The notes beneath the pieces were generated by a model. The model was not told the DNA's origin, did no database searches, and worked only from the letters and a program-made list of their open reading frames with translations. Source: a virus. From it: a stretch of 32,078 nucleotides of DNA. Shown here piece after piece: positions 11,999-21,177 of this stretch. The stretch covers positions 1 to 32,078 of IMG/VR virus record IMGVR_UViG_3300042549_006752; one strand, 5' to 3'. The stretch's first letter is position 1; each line of letters opens with the position of its first letter. The translations under genes and the position numbers were made by a program.

Positions 11999-12615
11999 AG
12001 ATGGACAGGGACAGGGATTACTTTGCCTATGAGCGCGAGCGGCGTGCCGTCATCGTTTTTGACTATCTTGCCGGTAGCCTCAACGGTAAGAGGCTGGCCG
12101 TCTTGCATGACGCGGTATCGCACTTTGTATGGCCTGCCGTTGCGGATTGTTTCGAGGAAGTCGTTCTGGGTTCGCGCAAGGTCGTCCGCGTGGATTGCGG
12201 ATAGCCAGCCCCAGACGAGCATGTCGTGAGACTCCATGCGGAAAAGCTCCGCGCAGGCGGGGTTCACCCATTCGCACGCGCCTTCCGGCAATCGGCATTG
12301 CCACTGCGGAATGGGCGACTCATCCAGCATCATCATCGTTTGCTGGTGGTTCACGATGGCTCGGCAGTGCAGTTCCTTCACCTTGTTCTCAACGTGACTG
12401 AATCGCGCCTCGTTCACGCGCACGATTTCTTGCAGCGAGTGCGCGACTTCGCCGACGTGAATCGCGAGGTCGGAGATAGCATTGGCCCTGCGCTGCCACC
12501 ATTTGCCGAGGATGAGTAGCCAGCCCCAGATGCGTTTGGCCTGCGTGACGAATAGGATGAACGCGCCGATGAGGGCGAGAGCTTCGGCAAGCCAATCTGG
12601 GACTTCGTGCTTCAT
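11995..12615 (-). CDS. Membrane-anchored PAS-domain protein in lysis cassette (206 aa)
   Basis: Residues 8-38 form a hydrophobic anchor (ALIGAFILFVTQAKRIWGWL) and residues 45-85 a coiled-coil linker. Residues about 93-203 read as a PAS domain: WQCRLPEGACEWVNPACAEL, then LSAIHADDLARTQNDFLE and GTPLALIGKVIPV, the last strand pattern of PAS folds. No kinase, cyclase or other output domain follows. PAS domains sense ligands, redox or light and mediate dimerisation. Here it is coupled by ATGA to the holin candidate downstream and the coiled-coil gene upstream, so control of lysis timing is a plausible inference. Confidence 0.8.
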   Translation of the reverse strand: MKHEVPDWLAEALALIGAFILFVTQAKRIWGWLLILGKWWQRRANAISDLAIHVGEVAHSLQEIVRVNEARFSHVENKVKELHCRAIVNHQQTMMMLDESPIPQWQCRLPEGACEWVNPACAELFRMESHDMLVWGWLSAIHADDLARTQNDFLETIRNGRPYKVRYRVMQDGQPLTVEATGKIVKNDDGTPLALIGKVIPVPVHL

Positions 12616-13088
12616 TTCACGGCGGCGAGTTGCGCTTCAAGCTCCTTCACCCGCGCGGCTTTGGCAGCGGCCTCGCGCGCGGCGAACGGCGCGTTGATGG
12701 CGGCGGCGAGCGTCGCCAGCGTCGCGCGTGCGGCGTCATACTTCGCGGAGTTCGCTGCGAGCTTGGTTTGCAAGTCGGCATACTCCGCGTCAATCGCCGT
12801 CCAGTCCAACGCGGCGAGCAATTCGGCGGCGTGCTTCTGGTCTTGCGCGGTCATCGCGGCGAGTTCCGCAACGGCCTTGTCGCGCGCTGCGTTGGCCGTG
12901 GCGAGGGCTGCGTCGCTTGCGGCCTTGGCGGTCGCGGCGTCGGCGGCTGCTTTGTCAGCGGCTTCTTTCGATGTGGCCTGCGCCGCTGCGAGGGCGTCCG
13001 CGCCTTCCTTGCGGAGTGCGTCGAGTTGTGCGGAGATGTCCAACCAGAGTTGGCCGGATTCGGTTTGGATGTCGAATAGTGATTTCAT
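12612..13088 (-). CDS. Alanine-rich coiled-coil protein (158 aa)
   Basis: ATG 13088 follows the A/C-rich string AACCCACAAACCC, 18 bases after the fibre stop. After an N-terminal MKSLFDIQTESGQLWLDISA, nearly the whole protein is Ala/Lys/Asp/Glu heptads (ATSKEAADKAAADAATAKAA), predicting one long coiled coil. It could be a fibre chaperone, a structural spacer or a partner of the PAS protein whose linker is also coiled. No family was recognised. Confidence 0.65.
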   Translation of the reverse strand: MKSLFDIQTESGQLWLDISAQLDALRKEGADALAAAQATSKEAADKAAADAATAKAASDAALATANAARDKAVAELAAMTAQDQKHAAELLAALDWTAIDAEYADLQTKLAANSAKYDAARATLATLAAAINAPFAAREAAAKAARVKELEAQLAAVK

Positions 13089-13106
13089 GGGTTTGTGGGT
13101 TGTGGG

Positions 13107-16100
13107 TTAGGCTAAGAGTCCGGCGTTCCGCAGTGCTTTGACGACTTGTGCAAGCGTGTAGCCGTCAAACGTGTCGTCCGTTTTGATATTTGTCCCCCCG
13201 CCCGTGTGAGCAACGGTTGCGCTGGCAACTGCCGTTGTCGGCTGAACGATTGGCGTCGCATTCCAAAAGCCGAGTTTCTGTGAAGTCGTCGCGCCTATCT
13301 TCGTTCCGGTCGTCGTGTTGAAAGCGATGTTCTGCGCATCGCCTAACGTGATGCCGCCGTTAGCTGTGAGAAGCCCTGTAAGCGTGCTCGCGCCGGTCAC
13401 GGCGAGGGTGGAGGCAAGTGTCACCGCCTGCGTCGAGTCAATCGTGATTGCGGTCACGGCGGCATTCGCGGAAGAACCAGAGCCTCCTGCTGGCGTCGTG
13501 CGAATAAGGATCGAGCCTCCTGCCGCGCTGCCCGTTGAAGCGCCGCCGACGATGTGCAGGATGCCGCCCGCGATGTTTGTCCCTGACCCGTCGCCGCCTT
13601 TGAATGTGCCCGTGTTTGGGGTTGATGTTTTGTTTTCTGCGGCTTGAAAAACGGCTGTTGCAACCAACGTTCCGGAGAATGTAGTGTGGCCACCCACCGG
13701 AGTAATCAGCAGGGTATTGCCAAACGCGCCGTAGCCGCTAAAAACTAGCCCTCTAATGGAATTAGTGAGCAAGGTGACTGAGTTTGATTCAAGAATAAGT
13801 CCTGCTTGGTTTATCGAATTTGCCGCAACCGCGCTACGGCCAATTGAGGGCGATACTGACGTGTTATAGACGTATGAGCCGTCCGGCACCAGCACATGCC
13901 CTGCTGTTGCGTTCAGCGCGACATTGGCGGTGCCTCCGCTCGCCGTGAGCGTGAGCGCCTGATTCAGCGTGCCCGCGCCGGTCTTTGCGATTCGCACGAC
14001 TTGCCCCGCCGTGGTGCTGGCGCTGGTGCTGGAAAAGTCCGCGCCCGTGCCGGTCGTGAGGCTGTTCGCCGCAACCGCGATGCCGCTGGCCGTGGTCGTG
14101 CCGGTGGTCGTGGGCAGCGTGAAGGTGTTCGTGGTGCCGGTGTAGGTGTTGCTGCCCTGCAGCGTCGCCAGCGTGCCCGACAGCGGGAGCGTAACCGTGC
14201 CCGTGCCGAGCGCGCCCGCCGCAGGCTGGAGCGTCGTGGTGCCCGATGTGGCGTTGCGGAAGCCCACGTTGCCCACGGCGCTGCCTGCGGTGCCGAGGAG
14301 GAGGGACGTGGTTGCGCTTGCCGTCAGCGTGGTGAAGCTGCCTGCTGCTGGCGTGGTCGCGCCCACGGTGCCGTTGATGTTGATGCTCGCCGTGCCGCTG
14401 GCGTTCGTGAGGACGATTGCAGACGGGGTGCCGAGGTTGGGCGTTGTCAGCGCCATGTTCGTCGCCGTGGTGCCCGATGGAAGTGCGAGCAGCCCGCCCG
14501 TGGCTGACACGGAAATTGTTGCGCTGCCGCTGGTGCTGCCAAGAAACGTCGCCGTCCCATAAAAGCTCGCATTGTTTGTGCCGCCGTCAAACCTCATGTA
14601 ATTCAGCCCTGAGCGCCGCGCTATGTAGAAGTTATTGCCAGCGGGTGAACTTGCATTCGGGTCGGTGAAAATAGCCGCGCCGTTTTGGTTGCGTGTCGAG
14701 ACATACAGGTAACTTCCGCCGCTGGCTCCGCCAAAAATAGTGAGGCCTTCGCCGTAAGGACCGAACGCGGATTCCGTGTTGATGTCCGGGTAGCCAATGG
14801 CAACCGCTGTTTTTCCATCGTAAAGCGAAGACCAAACCGGGTTTTTCTGTCCCTGCTCAAGCATCGAAACTTTGTTGAGCAATTCCTGCGACGTGACTTG
14901 AATCCCATGCGGGTGCCCCATGTAACCTTGCGTCACCGCGCTTTGAACTGATCCCCACGTAACGAGGTCTGTTGAGTCTGAGTATTTCAGTCCCGCAGTG
15001 GACTGCTGGTAGTTTTGCTCCGCATAGAGTCTGTATGTTCCATTGGCGAGCGTGAATATCGCCGGGCCTTCCGTGGTGGACGGAAAGGATGGATAAGTTC
15101 CTGCCGTGTTGAAGCCGCTAGTGAGGCTGGTTGACGTGACGTGTCGGATGCCTCCCGCAGATGGCAGGTCGTAGAAAAGATGATAGGTCGAGCCAACCTT
15201 TACAACCGCCGGAGAGTTGCCAAGGTTGTTAGTGATCGCGCTGCCAGTGATTTGAACCGGCGTGCTCCATGCGGAATAATCGCCGGGAGTAGTTGGATGT
15301 GTCTCGTAAAGATACAACCCGCCAGCCGCCTGCGACGCTGTGGTGTTGGCGGCAAACAAAACGTGGTCGGTTCCGTCTGAATCAGTGAACCAATCGCCAA
15401 TCCAAACGTGGGCTGGCGTGCCAGTTGCAAGCGAGCCAGTGCTGATAGTGCTCCATGTCCATGTCCTCCCGTCTGTTGACGAGCCAAGCCCCCAACTATT
15501 TCCGCCAGTTAAAGCATTGCGCGTATAGGCCACATAAAACGTGCCCGTGGCTGCAACGTAGTGCAGCGCCGGATCGCGGATAGTGCCCTCAGTCGTGACG
15601 ATTGGCGTGGCGTGAGTGCGTTTCCACGTAGCCGCATCAGTGGACGATATGAACGTCATCCACTCGCCAAAATAATCGAATGTGGCGGCGAGGTATCCGA
15701 CTTGCGGTAACACGAACGTCCCGCCCGTCACCGTCTTGCCGGTGAATGTCAGCGCCGTAGGCAGCGAGAGCGTCGGCGTCGTCGTGCCGGTGACTGTGAT
15801 TTCGTTCGCTGTGCCGGTGATGGAGGTTACAGCCGATGTCAGGAACGCCCCTGCGCTGCCCACGTTGACCGCCAGTGCCGTCGCGACTCCGGTGCCGACT
15901 GGTAGCTCCCCAAGCACGCCCGCGTTGTCGTAGAGGATGCGGCCGCTGGTGCCGCTGGCGATGGCCGTGGTGCCGACTGTGAGTGAACCGCCAGCGAGAT
16001 TAGTAATCTGCGAACCGTCTAGCGCGGGATACCGTGCCGAGGCATCCAGCCGCACGAATCCCAGCGCGGTATTGATCGCGACTTTCAGCGCGGCGGCGAC

Positions 16101-16550
16101 GCCAGTTCCGAGGATGGACGGCGTTGGCACCGCTGTATCGGGGTCAATCACGCTGCGGTGAATGACAATCGGCGCGGAGAAAATCGTGTTGGTGTTTCCG
16201 CCTCGCGTGCGGACGACGCCGACGTTTAGCGTCAACTGATTCGCCGAGGTCGCCGCGAATAGCGCAACCATGCCCACGGTGTTAATCGCCATCGTGCCCG
16301 TAGCTGGCGATGCGCTGGACAGCTCGATGTAGCACACAGGCGCATTCACGCCGTCGCCGATGCCGATGTGCAACACGTCGCCCGCCACAAACGAATCGGT
16401 GATCACTCCCGCCGTGCGCGTGAAGGTCTGCACAGACACGGCCTGCCCCTCGTCAGCAACGGAAATGTCCGGCACGCTGCCGATGCCGCCCGTTGTGCTC
16501 GCAAAAAGGCCAGCGAGCGGCTTCGTTTCGTTGATGAGAAGTGTCAGCAT
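13107..16550 (-). CDS. Tail fibre/receptor-binding protein with GH43-like propeller (1147 aa)
   Basis: Residues 1-140 form a beta-rich N-terminal domain of the type that attaches fibres to the tail tip (MLTLLINETKPLAGLFASTT). Residues about 180-280 and 640 onward are Gly/Thr/Ser fibre repeats. Residues about 286-553 look like a five-bladed propeller of GH43/GH62 type: GTIRDPALHYVAATGTFYVA (Asp about 326), GNSPAVVKVGSTYHLFYD (Asp about 461), STTEGPAIFTLANGTYRLY (Glu about 494). Such domains cleave arabinan- or xylan-like glycans, so it may be a depolymerase. The C-terminus (KLGFWNATPIVQPT, then LRNAGLLA) resembles common fibre ends. Activity is unproven. Confidence 0.82.
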   Translation of the reverse strand: MLTLLINETKPLAGLFASTTGGIGSVPDISVADEGQAVSVQTFTRTAGVITDSFVAGDVLHIGIGDGVNAPVCYIELSSASPATGTMAINTVGMVALFAATSANQLTLNVGVVRTRGGNTNTIFSAPIVIHRSVIDPDTAVPTPSILGTGVAAALKVAINTALGFVRLDASARYPALDGSQITNLAGGSLTVGTTAIASGTSGRILYDNAGVLGELPVGTGVATALAVNVGSAGAFLTSAVTSITGTANEITVTGTTTPTLSLPTALTFTGKTVTGGTFVLPQVGYLAATFDYFGEWMTFISSTDAATWKRTHATPIVTTEGTIRDPALHYVAATGTFYVAYTRNALTGGNSWGLGSSTDGRTWTWSTISTGSLATGTPAHVWIGDWFTDSDGTDHVLFAANTTASQAAGGLYLYETHPTTPGDYSAWSTPVQITGSAITNNLGNSPAVVKVGSTYHLFYDLPSAGGIRHVTSTSLTSGFNTAGTYPSFPSTTEGPAIFTLANGTYRLYAEQNYQQSTAGLKYSDSTDLVTWGSVQSAVTQGYMGHPHGIQVTSQELLNKVSMLEQGQKNPVWSSLYDGKTAVAIGYPDINTESAFGPYGEGLTIFGGASGGSYLYVSTRNQNGAAIFTDPNASSPAGNNFYIARRSGLNYMRFDGGTNNASFYGTATFLGSTSGSATISVSATGGLLALPSGTTATNMALTTPNLGTPSAIVLTNASGTASININGTVGATTPAAGSFTTLTASATTSLLLGTAGSAVGNVGFRNATSGTTTLQPAAGALGTGTVTLPLSGTLATLQGSNTYTGTTNTFTLPTTTGTTTASGIAVAANSLTTGTGADFSSTSASTTAGQVVRIAKTGAGTLNQALTLTASGGTANVALNATAGHVLVPDGSYVYNTSVSPSIGRSAVAANSINQAGLILESNSVTLLTNSIRGLVFSGYGAFGNTLLITPVGGHTTFSGTLVATAVFQAAENKTSTPNTGTFKGGDGSGTNIAGGILHIVGGASTGSAAGGSILIRTTPAGGSGSSANAAVTAITIDSTQAVTLASTLAVTGASTLTGLLTANGGITLGDAQNIAFNTTTGTKIGATTSQKLGFWNATPIVQPTTAVASATVAHTGGGTNIKTDDTFDGYTLAQVVKALRNAGLLA

Positions 16551-16584
16551 TGCGGGTGTGTTTTAGGGTTTGCGGGTGCGTTTG

Positions 16585-16866
16585 TCAAATTGGTTTTCGT
16601 TCGGGCCATTTTCCTTCAGGGCAGTCCTCAGTAATCAGCGCGGCCTTTGCTTGCAAAAAGCATCCGCAGACGGCGCATCGCGCGCCTAGCACGCCATCCG
16701 GCATAAGGAAGTGCGGGCATTCTGTGCAAGCTGCCATCCGCCCCTTGCGAACATCCAGCGAAGCAATCAGCTTGCCTGTCGCGATGACGCCAATCACCGC
16801 CTTCGTCACGGCAACCGCAACTCGCCCTGCCGCTGTCACCGCGTTCTTTAAGCATCCGCAACTCAT
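16585..16866 (-). CDS. Small Cys-rich zinc-knuckle protein (93 aa)
   Basis: ATG 16866 (MSCGCLKNAVTAAGRVAVAV) overlaps the upstream stop as ATGA. Cys residues are arranged CGC, then CTECPHFLMPDGVLGARC, AVCGCFLQAKA and EDCPEGKWP, a pattern of small phage zinc-binding proteins encoded beside tail fibre genes. A short hydrophobic helix (VTKAVIGVIATGKLIASL) lies between the first and second clusters. It could be a tail-tip structural or chaperone protein. The exact family and role are not known to me. Confidence 0.7.
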   Translation of the reverse strand: MSCGCLKNAVTAAGRVAVAVTKAVIGVIATGKLIASLDVRKGRMAACTECPHFLMPDGVLGARCAVCGCFLQAKAALITEDCPEGKWPERKPI

Positions 16867-17411
16867 GGGCATGAAGCGCAAGTTATTTCAATGAGCGTGC
16901 CGCCGCTGTATAGGTTTTGTTCTCCGCTGCTGCTCAAATAGTAAATTGTGGACGACACGTAATCATCGCCGGGCGCAATATCTTCGCCGTTGACGCAGAT
17001 GGAGTATCCGCCAGTATTTGTCACTCGAATCTCTGTTGTCTCAGTGCCCGCGTATGTTCCGCAAGTACTGTAACGGTTATACCAAAAATGAAACTGGCGG
17101 ACGGTAGGAGTGTCGAATGTATAATTGCCGGTGATTATTTCTGGCGGATATGGGCTGCTGGCGCAAACCGGGTGTGCGTCTTCGTTAAGCGTAAGTGTGC
17201 CGCCGACTCCGACTTGAGAAAAGTTGCCGTAATATACCGCACTCAGCGCGTCCTCGCGGCCATACAAGTCGAGGTCGGTTCCATCCGTCCAATCCAGCGT
17301 GGCGGTGATTGTGAACGTGCATGTTTGCCCGCAATCCACAAGCAGCGTGGATGTCGCGCAGTTTGTTAGCAGAGTAGATGCCGCGCAGTTTGTTAGCAGT
17401 TTCGCAGCCAT
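16863..17411 (-). CDS. Cys-rich beta-structured tail protein candidate (182 aa)
   Basis: The N-terminus consists of repeats of about nine residues, KLLTNCAAS, TLLTNCATS, TLLVDCGQT, matched by 27-bp repeats in the DNA. The remainder is beta-rich with VYYGNFSQVGVGGTLTLNED and a C-terminus GGTLIEITCASCP. It is tightly packed between two tail genes. The alternating Cys may bind metal or form disulfides in the virion. No family was recognised. Confidence 0.6.
   Translation of the reverse strand: MAAKLLTNCAASTLLTNCATSTLLVDCGQTCTFTITATLDWTDGTDLDLYGREDALSAVYYGNFSQVGVGGTLTLNEDAHPVCASSPYPPEIITGNYTFDTPTVRQFHFWYNRYSTCGTYAGTETTEIRVTNTGGYSICVNGEDIAPGDDYVSSTIYYLSSSGEQNLYSGGTLIEITCASCP
17350..17403. repeat. 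Tandem 27-bp repeat in the Cys-rich tail gene
   Basis: Units 17350-17376 and 17377-17403 share GCGCAGTTTGTTAGCAG and encode LLTNCA(A/T)S blocks. A diverged third unit lies to the left. The period keeps the frame. Confidence 0.85.
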
Positions 17412-17414
17412 TGC

Positions 17415-18413
17415 TTAGGGGCATGTATCTGGCACGCTGGCGGTCGTGGTGATCAAGTCCACCCATTCGGGAGAGCTTGCTTCATCATCCATTACCCATA
17501 CCTTCTTGTATTGTCCCTGCAACTTCCCGCCATAAAGCCGTAAACCCACAAGCACGTCAATCTGCACATGCTCAAACGCAAGAGTCTCGGCGGGCGCGAT
17601 TGTTATTGCGCCGAGGGAATTGATCGTCACAGCACGAAGAAACGCCTTCAGGTTCCCATCGTCATTTACGAACCGAACAAAGCCCGATTTGTTCAACGTC
17701 ACTGAGTCGTAAGTTGGCGCGAGATTTGCCGCTCCTGTGTCCTTGCCCTTTCCCGTCTCAGTTAAATTCCAATAGTCTGTTTGCGCGGTGGTTTGCGTCC
17801 CCGGCGACGGCGGCATGAGATAAGGATTCGATGCCGTGCCGGGCAAGTCGTCAATCGGCCCCCATCGGCTCTGCGCGACGACGGGGATGTTTCCGGCTCC
17901 GAGCGTGATGCTGGCAAGCTCGTAGTAGCGCGTTGCCGTCAGCGGGTTATTCGTCGGCACCGTCGCATCCGCTTCGATGGTGCGGCTTGTGATTGTGCTT
18001 ACAATGTCGCCATTTGCCTTCACGCGGCGATCCCAAGTAATTGCCGCGTAAATCTTGTCGTTATTGGCAACTGTTAGCGTGAACATCGGGCTGTTGTTCA
18101 CGGCGAAGTCATCCGGCAATTCGCCGAAAAGCGTGCCGTTGTAAATCTTCACCGTGTTCGCGCCGAATGCGACAATCTGAAACTCGCGCTGCGATTGCAC
18201 CTGAGACGACGCGGGCACTTTCAGCCGCGTGAGGTCAACCACCCATCCGGTGTTGCTCACAAGTATCTTGCCGCTGCCCCACTCCGACGATGGCAGCTTC
18301 ACTTCGCCAGCGTGCCAAAGGTTGAGATGCCCCACCACGTTGAACATCCATTTCTTGTCGAGCACTCCGCCCTCGAATGCGTTCTCAGGATTGGCTAGTT
18401 TGACGGGTTCCAT
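17415..18413 (-). CDS. Distal tail/tip protein candidate (332 aa)
   Basis: ATG 18413 (MEPVKLANPENAFEGGVLDK) starts one base after the stop of the previous gene. The product is beta-rich (IVAFGANTVKIYNGTLFGEL, then FRLTVANNDKIYAAITWD-like strands) with an internal EPPS-like spacer. It lies between the tape measure/distal tail gene and the fibre genes, where baseplate or tip components are usual. No family was recognised, so the role rests on position. Confidence 0.6.
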   Translation of the reverse strand: MEPVKLANPENAFEGGVLDKKWMFNVVGHLNLWHAGEVKLPSSEWGSGKILVSNTGWVVDLTRLKVPASSQVQSQREFQIVAFGANTVKIYNGTLFGELPDDFAVNNSPMFTLTVANNDKIYAAITWDRRVKANGDIVSTITSRTIEADATVPTNNPLTATRYYELASITLGAGNIPVVAQSRWGPIDDLPGTASNPYLMPPSPGTQTTAQTDYWNLTETGKGKDTGAANLAPTYDSVTLNKSGFVRFVNDDGNLKAFLRAVTINSLGAITIAPAETLAFEHVQIDVLVGLRLYGGKLQGQYKKVWVMDDEASSPEWVDLITTTASVPDTCP

Positions 18414-18414
18414 A

Positions 18415-19074
18415 TTAGGCGGAAAGCTCGGCAATCGTCGGCGTGTTCACGTAGAGCGTTTTGCGCTCGATGATGCTGCCCTTGTAAATGCTGATTTCGG
18501 AATCTTTGGAAACGAACGTGCCGGTGTTTGGCGGGATGTTCGTCATTAGCAGGAATCCGAAAAGGGACGTGATTTTAGGCGCGCGAAGTGGTTGCGGCCA
18601 CACTGACAGAAAGTATTCGTAGAGGTAGTAGCCTGTGCAGACTAGCGGCCATTCTGCCACTTCCGGCGCGGGCGGTGGCTCCGTCCAGTCATAGCCGGGT
18701 TGCGTGCTGTAAAACTGGAACGAATGGACAACGGAAGTCCCTTCCTGCCGAGTGATTGGCAGGCTGGCATACACGCGCTTGAATTTGAGCCAGCCCTTGC
18801 AGGCGGTGTATTCCGGTTGATCCTCATGCACAAGGTATGCCGTGCCGAGCGGGGTCGTGACATACTGCATGTTTTCAACTGGCGACACGAAGCCGGTCGA
18901 GTACAAGCGCGCGTTTTGAAACGGCGTGAAATTCGCCGCTAGCTGGTAGCAGTCAATATGCCACTCGAAGCTCTGCGTGTCGCCCCGGTCTTGAAACGGG
19001 CGCACGTAGCGGCCCGGACCGTCAAAGGTGACGGATGAGAGCGTGCCCACCATTACTCTGTTTGGAGTGCTCAT
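18415..19074 (-). CDS. Distal tail protein candidate (219 aa)
   Basis: ATG 19074 overlaps the tape-measure stop as ATGA. The protein contains TFDGPGRYVRPFQDRGDTQS, then SFEWHIDCYQLAANFTPFQN and a C-terminal strand-rich half. The gene directly after the tape measure usually encodes the distal tail protein or its partner. Family membership cannot be confirmed by eye. Confidence 0.6.
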   Translation of the reverse strand: MSTPNRVMVGTLSSVTFDGPGRYVRPFQDRGDTQSFEWHIDCYQLAANFTPFQNARLYSTGFVSPVENMQYVTTPLGTAYLVHEDQPEYTACKGWLKFKRVYASLPITRQEGTSVVHSFQFYSTQPGYDWTEPPPAPEVAEWPLVCTGYYLYEYFLSVWPQPLRAPKITSLFGFLLMTNIPPNTGTFVSKDSEISIYKGSIIERKTLYVNTPTIAELSA

Positions 19075-21176
19075 TTGGATTTGATTTGGGTGACGATTAG
19101 CGTTTGAGCTTTGAACTCATTGATCTCATTTTTAGCTGCGGCCACGTTCTTGGGAGCGTTTCGCTCCGCCGCGTCCGCGATAGCCTTGCGCGTTGCTTCG
19201 CTGCCTCTTGTGCCGCTTCTGGTTCCACCACGGCTAATGGTTTCCAGCGGCGGCAATCCTTTAGCGACTCGCTCTTTGTTTATAGCATCGGCATCCTCGC
19301 CCTTGAACATTTTCTCCGCCATGCCGTGCGCTCTTGCAATTCGGTTATCATCGGCAAGTTTCTTGTCCTCTTCTGCCATCGCTGCACCGCGCGCCTTGTC
19401 CTGTGCCGCTGCCACGCGCAATGCGGCTTCGTTCTTGCGCTGCTCCCTTGCCTCTTTCGCTTTCTGCGCGGGCGTTTTCAAAAGCTCGTTTGCTTCCACT
19501 TGCAGGTCGTTAATCGCCTGCTGCTTTCCGAGCTGATTAGCAAGCGCCTCGTGCCCTTCGTGCAACGCCTTGGCAATCTGATTTGCAAACTGCACGCGGT
19601 TTTGTTCAATAGCTGCCACGCGCGCGGTGCCGCTCATTTGCACTTCCGTCAGGTTAATCGCGTTGGCAATTTCCATCTTTTGGTTCGCCAATGCAAAGAG
19701 CGCGACTTCCTCGCGCCGCTTTGCAAGGTCAACTTCAACCTGCGCCTGTCGAAATGCGATAGACCCAACCTTGAACAGGTCGCGCTTTGCTTCTGCTGCT
19801 TTCTGCGCGTTCTTAGCTGAGTTTAATTCCAGAGTGTAAATCTCCTTGCGCGCATCCGCATCGTCCTCCGATTGCGTTGTTTGAATCTGCGAAAGGCTCA
19901 TGTTGCGCTGCTGAACCGATAGTTCAGCATACGCCAGTTCCCGCTTTGTCTTTGCCGCGCGCGCGGCTTCCGCAGTGAGAGTTTGCGCGATTACTTCCTG
20001 CTCTTTTGCGGAGGTAACTGCAAGCATCGCGCCTTCAACTTGCCCCTCTACGCCGTCAAGCCTTAGCTTTGCCGTGTCACGCGCCAGCCCGTGATCAAGG
20101 TTAGCCATGTCAAATTCAGCGCGTGCCTCAAATGCCGTTGCCGCCGCCGCTTGCTTTTTTGTTTTCGCCGCGCGTTCCGCTTCCACCGTGAGCTTCTTTG
20201 CGATTTCATGCTCTTTGATTGCTGCTTTATAGGCAATCTCGGCTTCGTCCGCCTTGCTTCCTCCTGCCCTATTTTTTATCGAGTCACGGTTTTTCTGATC
20301 TTCGATTTTCGCGATTTCTTCCTCGGCTTCAATGCCCTGCTTTTGCGCTTCCAGCTTTAGCCTCGCGCCCTTTTTTTGCAAGGCGATAGCGTTCGCCATG
20401 TCATTCGATGTGTTTCCGGCTGCGTCTTTTCCGGCGTTTTCGAGGTCGGCGATTTCCTTTGCAGTAGCCAACTCCGCCTGCTTTATTTTTGTCGCCTTTT
20501 CCGACCCGGAAAGCAAAGAGTTTGACGCAATCAAGTTATCTTTGACGGCGGCGGAAATCTGAGACGCAACGCGGGCGCGCTCTTGGTCAATCTTCCAAAG
20601 CTCTTGATCTTTTAGGTCAGAACCGCCCTTGACTGCAAAAACGTTTGAATCATACACCGCTTTCCGTCTTTCGGTAAGCTGCATGTATTTCGCGCTCAGT
20701 CCTTCAACTCCTGTTGCGCTCATATTTATCAGCTTTTGAGTATCACGAACTGCAACCTCGAAATTTGCCGTGTTAGTCCAGTGCGCGGTCGCCAAGTCCC
20801 AAACCTGCCCAAGAACCGGCACCTTGGAAATGATAGAGCCGACTGCCCCAAGTGCCTCGCGCATTCCCTGCGTTGCGCTGTTGCCAAACTTTTCCGCTGA
20901 TTCCGCAGTCGCGCCGTAGCCTGTGGTGTCTAGCTTCTGCATTGCGGCTGTCATAGCCGTTGCGCCCTGCGCGCCGTTTGCCAGAGCATTGCCCAGAGTA
21001 ACCAATGCTGCCGCTGCCGCGCCTTGCTTTAGAGCACTGCCAACCTTTTCCAAGTTCTTCTCCAGCGATTGACTGCGAGCCTCCATTTTCAGCATGGAAG
21101 CATCCATGTTGGCAATATCCTTCTTCCATTGCTCCAAACTGATACCCGCCTGCGCTGTGAAATCGTTCTTGGCCAT
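19071..21176 (-). CDS. Tail tape measure protein (701 aa)
   Basis: This is the longest coiled-coil protein in the tail module; its length sets tail length in siphoviruses. It starts MAKNDFTAQAGISLEQWKKD, has a short Ala/Gly hydrophobic stretch near residues 50-70 (GAAAAALVTLGNALANGAQG), and then long Ala/Lys/Glu heptads. Two segments are repeated: HEIAKKLTVEAERAAKTKKQ and QEVIAQTLTAEAARAAKTKR. No lytic domain is visible. At about 700 residues it predicts a tail of roughly 100 nm, using the usual 0.15 nm per residue. It starts one base after the upstream stop. Confidence 0.8.
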   Translation of the reverse strand: MAKNDFTAQAGISLEQWKKDIANMDASMLKMEARSQSLEKNLEKVGSALKQGAAAAALVTLGNALANGAQGATAMTAAMQKLDTTGYGATAESAEKFGNSATQGMREALGAVGSIISKVPVLGQVWDLATAHWTNTANFEVAVRDTQKLINMSATGVEGLSAKYMQLTERRKAVYDSNVFAVKGGSDLKDQELWKIDQERARVASQISAAVKDNLIASNSLLSGSEKATKIKQAELATAKEIADLENAGKDAAGNTSNDMANAIALQKKGARLKLEAQKQGIEAEEEIAKIEDQKNRDSIKNRAGGSKADEAEIAYKAAIKEHEIAKKLTVEAERAAKTKKQAAAATAFEARAEFDMANLDHGLARDTAKLRLDGVEGQVEGAMLAVTSAKEQEVIAQTLTAEAARAAKTKRELAYAELSVQQRNMSLSQIQTTQSEDDADARKEIYTLELNSAKNAQKAAEAKRDLFKVGSIAFRQAQVEVDLAKRREEVALFALANQKMEIANAINLTEVQMSGTARVAAIEQNRVQFANQIAKALHEGHEALANQLGKQQAINDLQVEANELLKTPAQKAKEAREQRKNEAALRVAAAQDKARGAAMAEEDKKLADDNRIARAHGMAEKMFKGEDADAINKERVAKGLPPLETISRGGTRSGTRGSEATRKAIADAAERNAPKNVAAAKNEINEFKAQTLIVTQIKSK

Positions 21177-21177
21177 G

